From Bathymodiolus brooksi (Eukaryota; Mollusca; Bivalvia; Mytilida; Modiolidae), in NCBI GenBank assembly GCA_963680875.1, contig OY804582.1, positions 48,316,646 through 48,380,645 on the forward strand: 64,000 nucleotides of DNA. Reading direction: 5' to 3'. The notes under the pieces were generated by a model. That model did no database searches. It was given only the letters and a program-made list of their open reading frames with translations, and had not been told where the DNA came from. This document shows, in pieces, positions 10,042-22,805 of the stretch. Both the position numbers and the translations under genes were made by a program. Position 1 is the first letter of the stretch; every line of letters begins with the position of its first letter.

Positions 10042-13000
10042 TAAATAAGACACGTATGTTACAATTTTAAAAGCTTACGGAGATGATTTTTTTTAATTAA
10101 TTGCTGGAATTTTCATCATATTGATTACCTCTTATTTTCACGACCATTTCATCTTGATGCAATAAGCAATGATTTTACTTATTTGCAGTTGTCATTCCTT
10201 GTTATACACAAACCGCTAATAGAGTAGAATATCAGTATTATGTAGGTTACCTACAACTGACGACAGTTATCAAATCAATTTCCAAAAGTTAGTCAACATG
10301 CGGCCGAAAACATGGGAATTATTTCATGACATTATTTACAACCCTATTTTCAAATACCGTTTTAAAAGCTGATCTACCGGTGTGAGATTTCCTTAATTAA
10401 TTGGCAATGCAAATATACATTCAAGTGCCGACATGCCTTTTTCTTGAATCTTGTTGTGATTATACATGGATCTATTGTATGGGAGTAAGGGTTGTTTTCT
10501 ATCGTTTTAATACTCTTTGATTTAGCTTTGTAGTGAATGCCAACAATTTACATTGAACAATAAGTATAATTAAGTCGATTTAAGAAAAACAATTTAAACA
10601 TCAACTGCGGAATTTTGTTGAGAATGAATATATAGACAAATACCCCGAGTTGTAAATCTCTATTTGATGGGGTCCGTGTTCCTCATCATTATTGTATTCT
10701 GTGTTGTGTGTCATTGTTCTAGGACTTGAGCCCAATATGGCTCATGTTTCTAAGTTGTCCACCCTTAACTGCACCTTCTGTTTTCTCTAACGTTTTCTGA
10801 CCGATATTTTTCCAGATTGATGACATTTTGAACTAGTACAATTATAAAAACAAAGTTTTCAAAGTCGATAGGTGGTTGATTTTAGTAATTTGCACTTCTT
10901 CTAAATGAATATATAGTAAAAGTGAATCACATCTTTTCACCACCGTCCTGTATAGATATATGAAATGACACAGGCATGATGTCAGTGAATTGTCCATATA
11001 TAGGCATCCTCGAAGAATAGTATATATCTGATCTATAAAATCAACGAATGACATAAAATTAGAAAGTAGTTTATTACCTTACGATTCATGTTGGTGTTCA
11101 GTTTTACTGATAATATGTTCTCCATTGTAATGTTTATTCATTAAAATGATTTATCTTATTATCAAATTGGACAATATATGTCAAATAGCTTTGATCATGT
11201 ATACATACAACTGAAACGATTTGCAAATAATTTAAAAAAAAATAGCTTCCTCGTGTTGAAAAAGTACTTACATATTATCTGGGTATATGTATGAGTTTAG
11301 CACTAGGTTTAACTGCAGGTTGTATTTGTAGATTAGCCATGTTTATGTTTTAGTCTCTACAATGTTTGATATGTACAGATGGTTTACCACCTGTTTAGCT
11401 AATGTTGGTGTTTTTTGTTGCTTATTACATGCTACAATATAAATGTATCCAGTAAGTTTACAAATATATGTTGAGAATTACACCTAATATAAAACAGTAT
11501 GAATAAAGACACAGATTAAATGGTCTAGAAATGTTACACAATATCGTTTTGTTTGTTTTTTGTGTTTTTATTTTTGTTTTTGTTTGTTTATTTGTTTTGT
11601 TTTAGTTTTTGTTTTTGTTTGTTTTTATTATTTGTATATTTTTTTGTTTGGGAGGTGAGTGTAGGTTTCCATTTTACCTGTATAAATGATGACACCAGTC
11701 GAATTAGAGAGCAACATAGCAATATCTAGTTTGAATATTCACGTGTAATATGTGAAATAAACAGATGTTGGTTACGCATGTTTGTACACAACTCGTTTAT
11801 CATTTCATCAACACTTTTAAGTTTATTGGTATAATGCCTTTTTCAGTGGCAAACAAATCGTTTAAATTATTTCCATATTATCAATGCAATGTAATATTTC
11901 CATTATTTGACGACCCATGTATCAACCATGCAATATTGTTTTATTCAATATTGATCAATCGATTATGTTAATGTTATTTAACCCGTAATGTACCCGTGTA
12001 TATGATGACATAATTATAATTATATCATGCTTACTTTTGATGCTGGTTTGAGTTTTCATGTGCTATTCATGTAATACACCGAGGTCATAGTTCTGTTTGA
12101 TTACATATATGTGTACAACATTTCACAATCGTATTAATTTATAAAATGTGAAGTATTCTAATACATGTAATACACCGGGGTTACCGATGTCATAGTTCTG
12201 TTTTATGTATGTGTACATTAAATTTCACTAGCACATTTATATTGATGTAATGCAGTATATGAGTAACACATATATGTAATTTACTGTAGTAAGATCATTT
12301 CAATCATTTTTATTTCACATACACTGTATAATGTTTCCATTGTATAGACCATCAATACATTAACAGTTCAATATTATTGTATTGTAGGTTTATTTATGAC
12401 AGTTTTAATCTATAGCTAATTATTTACTTTTATTTCTTGTTCAGTCCAGTGTAAGTATTATGTTCATCATAGTTACTTTTTATTTAAATATATAAATTTG
12501 ATAATCACCTGTAAGGTAAGTACTTGTGTATCTAATCTGTCCATTCATTTAACTCTATTGATATATGATATTACTTTACATCTGTTGTTTCACAGTACCT
12601 TGCATTATATAACAGACTTATATATTTCTTATGTCAATCTTACATCTAAAACAACCGACACCACATAATAATGTTTTACATGAAACCCATGAATACACTA
12701 CTAGGACCATTGTAATTGTCATTAGACGTTAGATATATCAATCGATCAATCAATCGATACAACTATCGGTAAACTATGTAGCTTTTATTCCGTACATGTA
12801 TCGGACAAACTTGTACTGTTCTGTGGTGTATATAAGGATTTAAACTTCTAATATAATAATACGAACAATGCTGACTACGGGCAAAGACCATACAAATGCA
12901 CCTCTTCAATATCTACGTTAAAACTTTGCTGAATTTCAATTCTTTACGAGCAGTAAATGTGATTGTATTACAAAATATCAGTAATAACACATTCACATTA

Positions 13001-13690
13001 TTTCCTTGTCACATTGTATTTTTGTCAGTCCATGTAGTGATCCATAGATCAGTAGACAACTTCCATTTGTATACAATTATATAATGTAATGTGGTACCGT
13101 TACTTATACAGCTCCATATACCTGAATAATGGCAAAACATACCAAACAGTTTACAGATTTACAAAACTAGTAAAAAAAAGTATTATTTTAAAATGCGGAT
13201 CTCATACATTATCGTACATTTATTTGCATATGAGAAACATGATTAAACATATATTCAAACTACCGAACCATTGATAAAGATATACATGTACTCAATACAT
13301 TTTCCAAAAGTTGCTGATCAACAAATATTAAAAACAAACATTTTAAATCTAAATACCCTTTTATATCTAAATTGAATCTCTTCTAGCTTGGTCCTCAGTG
13401 TTGTATTCAATCAAGAAACTGACTAAGAGTCGATTAATAGTTATTATTAATTTATTTATTAACGATAATTAGGAAAGTCCAATCAACCAATATCAGACTG
13501 TATCGTACCTTTATATATATATCAGAAACACGATTAAAACTAAATTTAAACTACCGAACAACTTAAATAGACTTACACAATTAACTTTCTAAGAAGTAGC
13601 TGATCAACAAATATCCATATCAATAGATTTTAGATTTCAATACATGTTTGTATCCTGATTGACAGCCTCTAGATAATATCACTCGCTCAA
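10041..13690 (+). repeat. Large duplicated unit, module 1, copy D
   Basis: About 3.65 kb that matches 50,641-54,380 in the same orientation along its whole length with many small indels. Its last ~1 kb (from about 12,600) also matches 18,062-19,260 and 19,490-20,340. It contains no recognisable gene; open frames of 60-70 codons are not conserved between the copies. Sub-features: a T/G-rich low-complexity block at 11,540-11,650 and short ATCAATCG repeats near 12,740. Confidence 0.9.
11540..11650. repeat. Low-complexity (TTTTG)n-like block
   Basis: Runs of T3-T5 separated by single G residues. The equivalent block in copy C is at 52,148-52,258 and differs in length, as expected for a slippage-prone tract. 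Confidence 0.9.
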
Positions 13691-13696
13691 ATCGAC

Positions 13697-13910
13697 CAAA
13701 ATTACCGAACTCCGAACAATCTTACAAAGGGAAAGTCAAAACTCATAAGTATATATACAGACAAAATCTGTCAACAACCGGAACACTGTGAAAACCGCAA
13801 TGACCCTGACTTTGTACAGGCATTTCTAAAGAAATGGTGGGTTGAATCAGATTTTAAAGCGCCAAACCTCCCCCTTTCATTACGGCTCAAAGTTCCCGGC
13901 TGTCCCAGGC
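13697..13910 (-). mobile_element. PLE-tail repeat, longer copy
   Basis: The reverse complement carries, in order, a block shared with the 3' untranslated end of the PLE at 61,767-61,822 (GGAGGTTTGGCGCTTTAAAA) and then the ~170-bp tail found alone at 57,324-57,494. It therefore links the tail repeat to the PLE. It replaces about 150 bp that copy C keeps at 54,380-54,535. Confidence 0.75.
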
Positions 13911-14554
13911 ATGCTTGAATATTAGAGAATAATTCAAATCTTTGCGAGTAAGCACACTAAATAGCTTAACACAAGTTAGCCAAAATATACTAGTGTGTCA
14001 AAACCTACTAACTACATTGCAATAATACTTACACCATGTCAATAATAGTCATCAACATGTATAATTCGTAATATCTATAAGATATAATTTAATATTAAGT
14101 TGTTGGTACCACGATGGTGTTGATTGAAAAGGAAAATTAATGCGATATCAATTGACTCACTAAAGTTAATCTTTTTCAGGCATTGATATACACTTAACCT
14201 TATACATAGAGGTCACTGAATGGAACCTTACAATGTGCGTTTATGGGGAGTCCCCGTATATTATATAAATCAATAAAGCGATTTTAAAATTATATTATAA
14301 TTGAACCAAAAGAAGCTGCCCGTTTCGGATATAGCGAATTTCTTTTAGCACTCTTCGACCGTGTCCTGAGTACTCAATCTGAAAATGAAAACCGTTATTT
14401 CCAATGCGCAGCCTGTGAAATTGATAAGGTTACCGATGACTATTGTACATCCATTGTTTGATATGGGACATCACATTCCAAATAAACTGTGTGTGTTTTC
14501 CATTATTTAGATGAAACATATAGGCTGATGACCACTTCTAAAGGCTTTTGAGCA

Positions 14555-15110
14555 CATATTGAATGATTTGCTCAATAAAATACTTTTTTTTAAAGAGATA
14601 CTATATCCATGTCCATTCTTGATTGCCACTTCATTTGGTTCCTATCATCGTTTCCTAGATAGCTGGATGCTGCTAATAAGCAAATTACTGAAAAAAAGGT
14701 TCCCTGTGGCTTCGTTGAAGTCATCATTGCATTTATCCCCCAAATGACCACAGCAATGTTCCGTATGTCGTTCCGGAGCATTTAAATTCTCCCGTTTATT
14801 TCCGTGTTGTGATGTCCGCCATTATTTCCATGAAAGTTCGATTCGGGTCATGTTTTATTTATTGCATTTATATTTATTTTCGGATACTGGTGTCCAACGC
14901 GATTTGATGTGGTGCAGGATCTGCCAAACTTTCCAGAGCTCCCCTGCTTTTAAGTGGGGTTCATGTTGAATGATTATTAGTTTTCTGTATAATGTTTTAT
15001 GGATCGTTATTTGTCCTTTTGTGATTTTTCACTTTACCTTTGTGCTGTCCGTCCTTTGATTTACGGCTTCTGATTACCCCTATGGTATCATCAAACTATT
15101 CTCACTTAAA
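14555..15110 (+). pseudogene. PLE RT C-terminus and 3' region, remnant
   Basis: A 62-codon frame at 14,559-14,747 contains S-Y-H-R-F-L-D and K-L-L-K-K-R-F-P-V-A-S-L-K-S-S-L, which corresponds to the SNYSDFL..RNRLLDQG...IRLIRSLKKF end of the RT in the long PLE at 61,989-62,186. After it come decayed codons and the family's 3' region, marked by GTGCAGGATCTGC, GTGGGGTTCATGTT and GATTACCCCTATGGTATC. Catalytic RT motifs are absent, so this is a 5'-truncated dead copy. Paralogues in the same unit position lie at 35,709 and 54,760. Confidence 0.75.
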
Positions 15111-15224
15111 CATGTGATGTTCTCCGTCGAAGAAAATAAACAACGTTTCAACATAAATAATAATATTCTATAATACAATATAAGGATTGTGGGAGATTGA
15201 TATTACAATTTAAATAAAATTTAG

Positions 15225-16070
15225 TGGACACGACGAGTTTCTGGAATAATCATCAAAGGTAACAGATTGGAAGGCCAAATAATTTACAGGAAATCTCAGA
15301 ACGTTTATTTTCGAAATCAGCGATGGGAACTGTGCATGATGAGCTTAGTTTGAATAATAATCATATGAACAGAAACAGTATTCTGGCTATTGTTCTTCAA
15401 AGCAAAGTTAGGGAGTTTAATGTCCAAAACATATAAGAAATAATACATGAAAGTCTTGTAGCAGATCTTAATATGGGTAACATTATTTGTAAAATATAAT
15501 GCGAACTAATGCTTTCATGACTCATTGTTTTAGTGGAATGTAGTATTGGGAAATGTATCTTATAGATAATTATACTAACATTTATGTTCACTTGACAGTC
15601 GCTATTTTCAATATAAACAAATACGAAAATGTACCCCAAGTTGTAATTGAGTTTTTAACCTGTTTCAAAAGTATGCAACTTTAACTAGTATAATGCTAAA
15701 ACATATCAGATATATGAAACTAATATGCGTCATTGGCAATAGTGTTCCTTGGAAACATTACAGGCAGACGACATTATATGAAGTTCAAAGTCGAAAGACA
15801 GTTTTTGTTAGTATATATCGTATGAATTATGAATATGTAAGGAAGCAAAACTAACATTGTAATGATTGCTTTTTATGACGGTCGTGCATAAATATATGCA
15901 ATGACAGAGGAATGAAGTCCACATTTTCTCTAGCACTACGCATGTTCGACGGAAACTATGCATATTTACACACATTTTCTCTAGCACTACGCATGCTCGA
16001 CGGAAGCTATGCCTATTTATATTCTGTATAAATACAAGAAATACACCAAGCAGCTTTGATCAAGTAGACT
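15225..16070 (+). repeat. Dispersed segment, paralogue of 3,540-4,190 and 6,130
   Basis: The first ~135 bp repeat the 6,130 element (ACGAGTTTCTGGAATAA, then a GCGATGG..TGCATGATGAGC block). The rest follows 3,600-4,190. A local ~50-bp direct duplication, CACATTTTCTCTAGCACTACGCATG, occurs at about 15,930 and 15,972. No gene is seen. Confidence 0.6.
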
Positions 16071-16685
16071 TAAAACCGAAACATGAAAAAAAAATATATA
16101 GCTCACCGGCACAGCTCCAATACGTATCTCCTTAGGTTTAGACGTTAAGATCAGCTAAAGCCCTTAATATATTTATTTATCAAGATCTAAAATTAAATGA
16201 GTTTTTTTCAATGGTCAGGATTGCATACAAATAACCGAACAATCAAATCGCACGTAGGAATTAGGCCCGGTGCTGACATGTAAACAGTTTCGGAGACTTT
16301 TTCGACGACTGCAAATTCTCTGAAGGATTGCTTCAAAGGTGCAGATAGGTAAAGATGATGACAAAAAGGAATCGGAATATCAAAAATATATTTATCATCC
16401 TTCAACGGGGTACCAATATTATGGCAAATCAGGTCAAGACACCAATATAAAACTATTTTGAAAAAGTGCTGTATGAAAATTTGACATTTGCGATTCCTCC
16501 CTTGTGGTTTTTAAGAGTAGTCGAGGGATGCACAAAATCATAAAAAGACCCTGTGATTAGAATGTCCACAGGAGACTACTTGAATCTGGACTCCGGGCTA
16601 GGGATCCGGTGGTTGGACCAATCCTTATATAATGGCATGTGACCACGAGAGTAGTCTGGGCTCGCACACGCCGTTGTTGGAGGCT
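16071..16685. other. Unassigned stretch
   Basis: A 65-codon minus-strand frame at 16,208-16,405 shows no motif I recognise. The GC content is a little higher around 16,570-16,680. It may be the decayed 3' end of the LINE that follows, or separate DNA. Confidence 0.35.
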
Positions 16686-18060
16686 TCACACCTGGCAACA
16701 CATCCTTTTTAGTGATGGATGGTTGATATGTTGTTGAAATTTCAGCTTATCGTCAATTAGTATTCCTATATCGTTGTCTTCCGTTACTTGATTAATTTCA
16801 TTTTCTCCCATTTCATGCTTCGTGTTGGTAGCGTGTCCTAGGTGTACATACTTACATTTTGACTTGTTGAATTTTAGGAGCCACTTATCTGACCAATGCA
16901 CTCGGTTGTTTTTTCATTCTGTAAACTATGTTGTTCTTCTTCCTTGTTTACTATTGCATACACTTTAGTGTCATCCAAGAATAAGTTTGCTATATTCTGA
17001 ATTACATCAGGTAAATCATTGATGTAAATTGTAAAAAAAATATGGAACCTGGAACGCTTCCTTGAGGAATCCCACTTGTCACTATTGTCCACTCCAAGCC
17101 TGTACCATTTATTAAAACGTTTTATTTTCTGTTTGCCAGAAAGTCTCTGATCCATCATAAAATATTTCCACATATGCCATATCTTTGTAGTTTATTGATG
17201 AGACGTTGGTGAGGTACCGTGTCGAAAGCATTTTGCAAGTCTACATATATAATATCTATTGCATTTCGGTTGTCTAGTTGTTCTGTCCAATTATCTAGTA
17301 CTTCTATTAATTGCGTTGCACAATATTTACCTTTTCTAAAACCATGTTGATCAGTAGTATATATATTATGTCTCTCCATGTGATCCAATATGCAATATCT
17401 AATAAATTTGTCCATTGTCTTGCATACAATTGATGTTAAACTAATTGGTCGATCATTTTCCACTAAGTTTTTTGGTCCTTTTTTCTGAATAGGTGTTACA
17501 TTTGCTTCCTTCCAACTTTCTGGCAATTTCATTGTTTCCATGGATATATTAAAATTTGTTGCCAGTGCTATGGATATATTCTTAGCAGTCTCATGTAAAT
17601 ATTGTGGGTGCAATTGCTCTGGCCCTGACGATTTAGTAACTTTTAGCTTCTCCAGATGTTTTTGTTCAGTTTTTGGGCTGAATTTGATCGTTGATAGTTT
17701 TTCGTCGGTTCTTTGATCGACCGTTGGAGCGCTTAGACTATCTACTTCGACAGTGAAGACACTTTGAAAATGTGTTAATTAATTCTGCTTTAATTCTATC
17801 GTCTGTGTTTATTTCTCCTTGTTCATGTATTATATATGGACTATTCTCTTTTGTTTTAGTCTTTGATTGTATGAATTTCCAGAAAATTTTACTATCTTCC
17901 TTCATATTGATGGCAATTGTGCGTTCATATTCATACTTTGCTTTTCTCACTAAACGATGTGCTTCATTCCTTGCTTCTTCATACTTCATATTTTTTTGTT
18001 GATCAATCTAGTATATTCCTTATAGTACTTTTTATTTGACATTTGTTGCTCCATAGTACA
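16686..18060 (-). pseudogene. LINE reverse transcriptase (CR1/jockey-like), decayed
   Basis: Minus-strand frames at 17,989-17,738, 17,613-17,155, 17,173-16,874 and 16,901-16,686 read in order as a non-LTR RT. Seen motifs: E-S-W-K-E-A-N-V-T-P-I, N-D-R-P-I-S-L-T-S-I (RT motif region 1-2), D-Q-H-G-F-R-K-G, V-D-L-Q-N-A-F-D-T-V-P-H (motif A region), Y-I-N-D-L-P, then F-L-D-D-T-K where the usual F-A-D-D is expected, and W-S-D-K-W-L-L-K-F-N. The catalytic pair D-D is kept but the preceding Ala is Leu. At least three frame changes separate the blocks, and the G-I-P-Q-G-S block is lost at one of them. No endonuclease domain is present, so it is 5'-truncated; its right edge meets a copy of module 1 at about 18,060. 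Confidence 0.85.
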
Positions 18061-18061
18061 T

Positions 18062-19260
18062 TACATTACACCACTGATTTATATATCTGTATGTCAATCT
18101 TAAATCTCAGATGACCGACATCGCAAAACAAATGGTTAACATGAGACCCCTGGTGAAATAAATATATGTGTAAACAGTGCATGAATAAATCATTTAGCGA
18201 TACAAGTTCAGGTGGGCCTCTAATTACCAAAGTGTGTGTTCTGAATACAGTAATAGGACCATTGCAATTGTCATCAGACGTCAAATCCACCAATCGATCA
18301 ATACATCGATACACCTACCGGTATACTATGCGGCTTTTATTCAGTACATGTATCGGTCTAAATTTGTACCGTTCTGTTGTGTATGTAAAGATTGAAATTT
18401 CACATATAGAATATGAACATTACCGACTAAGCAAAGACCACATGGATGCCCTTCTTTAATATCTAAGTAAATACTGTGTTGTATTTTAATTCGTCATTAG
18501 CTGTGAAGGTGAATGCATCTGAAAATATCAGTTATAACACATGTAAACTATTTTCTTGTCACATTGCATTTTTGTCAGTCCATATTGAGATATACAAATT
18601 TGTAGACAGTTTCCATTCGTATTCATCTAAAATAATATAGTTAGTGTGATGCTTAAGAAATAAATCATGGAAGCCAAAATTTGTTGTGAGTTTTAACATG
18701 GACTTGCATATAACATTTACTAATAACCGCCAGCCAATGTTAAAACTCAAAACACATTCTGGCTTCCATGATTTATTTCGATTCTGATATGTCTAAGAGT
18801 ACACATTCGGTAGTATACTTTGATTGGAAGACAGTAATTTATATTTAAGTTTGAGGAAAATGTCACACACAATATATGATGCAAAATTCGAGCAAACGAT
18901 AATTCATCAACATGTATATTTACGACGGTAAGGTCAGACACATGCACCGGCGCATGTGCTAATGAGATTATACCCAATCGATAAATCGATCGTTTGTTAA
19001 CAAAGCGAAAGAAGGACGTCGTGTTAGAATAGTACATATTCAGCTTCATATACTTGAATAACGGTAAAGCATACAAACCAGTTTACAGATTTATCAAACT
19101 AGTTAAAAACAATAATTGAAAATTCGGATATCTCGGACATTATCATATATTTATACACAAATAAGTAAAATTATTAGAAATAAATTAAAATTATCGATCC
19201 ACTTAAATAGACTTAGCCTATGAACTTACCGAAAACGTAGCTGATTAACAAATATCACAA
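18062..19260 (+). repeat. Module 1 end, extra copy
   Basis: Matches 12,600-13,650 and 53,290-54,330 with ordered blocks such as ATTGCAATTGTCATCAGACGT and ACCGGTATACTATG. It holds a ~340-bp inverted insertion-like area around 18,620-18,780, in which TGGAAGCC..AAATTTGTTG and the reverse CTGGCTTCCATGATTTATTTC form a palindrome. No gene. Confidence 0.75.
18655..18782. repeat. Inverted repeat (palindrome)
   Basis: AGAAATAAATCATGGAAGCC at 18,655 pairs with GGCTTCCATGATTTATTTC at 18,762-18,780, with inner GTTTTAACATGG / CCAATGTTAAAAC-like pairing. The arms are about 20-30 bp and the whole spans ~125 bp. It is absent from the other copies of module 1 at this place, so it is a recent change here. Confidence 0.65.
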
Positions 19261-19284
19261 TAAATATAGTTTAGATTGCAATAC

Positions 19285-19485
19285 CTATGCAATCAGTGCC
19301 TATCACCACTGATGTCGTGAGTTCGAATCTCGGTCAGGGCGAGGCATACAACATTATGTGATAAAATTTGTCAGTGACTTGGTCCTCCGGTTTCCTCCAC
19401 CGATACAACTGACCGCCACGATATAATTAAAATATTGTTGAAAGTAGGGTTAAGCACCATCAATCAAACAAACAAACAACCAGAT
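19285..19485 (+). mobile_element. tRNA-derived SINE
   Basis: A pol III B-box-like GAGTTCGAATCTC is at about 19,318. The body has TGACTTGGTCCTCCGGTTTC and CTGACCGCCACGATATAA, and the 3' end is a GTTAAGCACCATCAATCAAA tail followed by (AAAC)n. This layout, tRNA-like head, conserved core and simple-repeat tail, is that of bivalve tRNA SINEs. The A box is weak, so the head may be truncated. It separates two tandem copies of the module 1 end. Confidence 0.8.
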
Positions 19486-19489
19486 GTAT

Positions 19490-20340
19490 TTGTATGTGAA
19501 TCTTAAATCTCAGATGAACTACATCCCAGAAAAATGTTTAACATGCAAACCCTGGCGCCATGACTAAATACGTTAGTAATACATGTTCAGATGGGAATCT
19601 AATTACCATAGTATGTATGCTGATTTCACTAATAGCACCATTGCAATTGTAGTCAAACGTCAAATCCATTAATCGATACATCTACGGGTATACTATGCAG
19701 CTTATATACATTTATTGGTCCAAACTATTACTTCCAATATAATAATACGAACAAAACTGACGACAGCCAAAGATCATAACAATGTCATTCTGTGATATGT
19801 ACGTTGAAGCTGTGAAGCTGTATGTATCAAAAACATATCAGTAATAACATTATTACACCATTCCCTTGTCGCATTGTATATTTGACAGTCCATATAGTAA
19901 TCCGTAGATCTGTAGACAGTTTTCATTCGTATTCAACTAAAAAAATATATCTAAAGTGGTAGCATTAGATAGGCAGATTCATATACTTGAATAACGGTAT
20001 ACTATATACAATAGTTTACAGATTTATCAAACCAGTAAGAAAGCAATAATTGAAAATTATGATCTCAGACATCCTCATATATGTATATACAAATAAGTAA
20101 AATGATTAGAAATAAATTAAAATTATCGATCCACTTAAATAGACTTACACAATAAGCTTTCTACGGAAAAAGTTGATCAATAAATATCAATACACATTTA
20201 TTTTAGATTCTAATACATGTTTGTATCCGGATCCACACTCTACTGACTTGGTCCGCAGTGTTCTGTTCAATCAAGAAACTAAGAGTTGATTACATGTTAT
20301 CATTAATTTATATATTTACTATAACTAGGGAAGTCCAATG
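19490..20340 (+). repeat. Module 1 end, second adjacent copy
   Basis: Matches 18,095-19,260 and 12,640-13,480 in order (for example TCAGATGAACTACATC, ATTGCAATTGTAGTCAAACGTC). It is shorter than the others. It leads directly into module 2 copy A, in the same order as in copy C. Confidence 0.75.
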
Positions 20341-21839
20341 TCAATGAAGAAATCGCGTAACTCTAATGGCACAAGGCAACAACGGTAAACCTCACTTAAT
20401 TGAGGACACATATTAACTTTAATAACATAAAATATTGGAAGGCGTGGTTTAAATAATCTTCACCAGTTACGCTTGAATATAAGAGAATAACTAATTGTTT
20501 TGAGAGTAAGCAAACTAAATGGCTTAAAACAGGTTACCCAAAACCCAATAATGATATATATGTCTGAGGAAGATGAACCTTAGTTTTAGCAATCAATACA
20601 ATACCTACTAAATGTACATTACAATACTACTTACATCATGTCAATAATAGTCATCAACATGTAGAATTCGTAATATCTATAATATATAATTTAAACTTAA
20701 ATTGTTGGTACCACGATGGTGTTGATTGAAAAGGAAATTAATGAGATAACTTCGTACTAATTAAGGTTCATCTTCTTCAGACATTGATATGCACTTAAAC
20801 CTATATATAAATGTCGCTGAAGGGAACCTTAAAATGTGACCTTTATGGGGAGTTGTTCTCTTAGGCAGTGATTTGCTATATATGTGTGCACTTTAAGGTA
20901 TGTAAGACTGTGATTAAGTGGATGGATTGTGCTGACATTGTTGAGATATTGTAGTTTTTTTTAAATATTGGTTTTAGTTGTTAATATTTTACGTCCTAAT
21001 TGTTTTGAGACAAGTAACACTGAAGATATCAATTATACAACAATTTCCCCAGCAATACTATTGTGAATGCCGCCTATTGTACAGGTTGTTGTTGCAGGTC
21101 GGTATTACAGACCGCTGTGCTAATAGCGAGTTTTATGGTAATTTGATTTTTTTTTTAAACAAGGTTCATATCTTTTGCATAGTCGTAATTAATAGAAAAT
21201 GTATTCAAACTCTTTCTCAAACCAGTTCATATGACAGAAAAAATAATCATAATTCCTATTTGATATATTTTTGGTAAATGAACAGTTCGTTCTGGTATAC
21301 AATGTTCATCAAGCGTCATCTGCTTAAAATATATCGCTGTATGTCTATTCATCTGAAAAAAAAAGAAATACACGTTCAGCTGTATATTATTCCAAATGAT
21401 TAAAAATGATTAAAAAACGAGAAGTAATATCAATTTCAGATATATCATTTCCACCCGTACAATGTGCTTTTTAGCATAAAATTCCAAAAAATCCACGTAT
21501 GATTTGATACAATGTTATTGTGGAAGAAGTGTTTGTCTATCGACATGTAAATGCCTGCACATATATGTTTGTATATATATTACATACCTTTGTCAAATTA
21601 CAAGTCTTTTTTTCACTGTGTTGATCAAATTGACGAGCGAAGTCCGTTTCCATATCAAATATATCTTAGTCAATATCGTTGTCATCCAATAATATGTGCA
21701 CCACAGTTACCTGATATTGTTTGACCTCGAGCGAATTTATGATTTTCGCACTCGATTGACAAGCACATGATGTATGTTTTTATGTTTTAATTTATTCAAT
21801 TGTCTCTTTGGATCACAAGTTTATTGATTTATTCAATAA

Positions 21840-22430
21840 AATACTTTATTGTAAGAAATGCAGTATTCCTGTCCATTCTTGATTGTTCCTTCGTTTGTTT
21901 CCTATCATGATTTCCTTGATAACGGGTTGGTTCGAACAGGAAACTACTGATCCCATGGTTCCCTGTTGCTAAGTGGAAATCATCACTCCGAAAGCTTTGC
22001 GATGGCCAATGCATCTTTGTTAACTGCCTACGGGTTGTCTGTGTCACAAATGGCCAAATATATTTTCCGTTTGTCATTCCGAAGCACTTGAGTGTTTTCT
22101 TGTCTTAATGGGGTTCGTGTTGTGCATGTTGTCAACTTATATGACGTCATTAATTGTAATATCAGCTACGATTTTTGCGTAAAAACGATGTTCGAAACGT
22201 CTCGATTCCCAATTCTTCTATAGGAGATTCATTTTTTGTAATTTATGTTTTTTGTTTTGTGTTTCGTATACTGGTATCCAACACGATCTCATGTTGTCCG
22301 AGATTCTGTTCTTTTATCTATCCCCATGTTTGTACTGATGTTGGTTTGTGTCACTTTTGATTTGGAATTGGTGCCCTCATTGTGGACTAAGCACTTTCAT
22401 TTATAAACAAAGCCAACAACCTGTAGTGCT
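21840..22430 (+). pseudogene. PLE RT C-terminus and 3' region, remnant (A1)
   Basis: The plus strand decodes in pieces as S-Y-H-D-F-L-D, then a K-W-K-S-S-L-R-K-like block and S-V-S-Q-M-A-K-Y-I-F-R-L-S-F-R-S-T, the end of a Penelope-like RT. The 3' region follows with GTATACTGGTATCCAACACG. The matching copies are 40,500-41,090 and 58,300-58,900. All lack the catalytic part of the RT and all have stops. Confidence 0.75.
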
Positions 22431-22564
22431 GGTGTATGCAAATAAATTATAGGTCTAAATTTTTTGGACTTTTAAATATATCTACTGATTCCTCGTCTAC
22501 CCTAACAAGTACATATTATTAATGGTACTATATAAGTACTAATTTATGTATGATGATAACATCA

Positions 22565-22805
22565 AGGTTATCCTATTCTGTGAAATCATTATTAATCTTG
22601 GGGTTCTTATTTTCGTGGATTTCGTGGATTTCGTGGTTCACGCAAAGCTTAAAAATCAATATCGAACGAAATATAATTTTCCCATTGACTGTCGCCTATA
22701 GTGCTTGAAACCACGAATTCAAGAACCCAAGGATCACTGCATTTTGTAGAAATCACGAATAATGTTGCTAACGAACAAAATTACTTTCACATTATGTAGA
22801 ATTGA
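22565..22805. mobile_element. Palindromic element with TTTCGTGG arms (A)
   Basis: The left half has TTTCGTGGATTTCGTGGTT and the right half GAAACCACGAATTCAAGAACC and GAAATCACGAATA, forming an imperfect inverted repeat over ~230 bp. It is kept at the same unit position at 41,220-41,445 and 59,030-59,265, and in part at 46,210-46,350. It is non-coding. Elements with such arms are, from memory, common in bivalve DNA. Confidence 0.7.

Noticed and set aside
19310..19340. Possible tRNA gene around the GAGTTCGAATCTC block
   Set aside because: Only the B-box side is tRNA-like; no cloverleaf can be drawn, and the downstream core and tail are those of a SINE.
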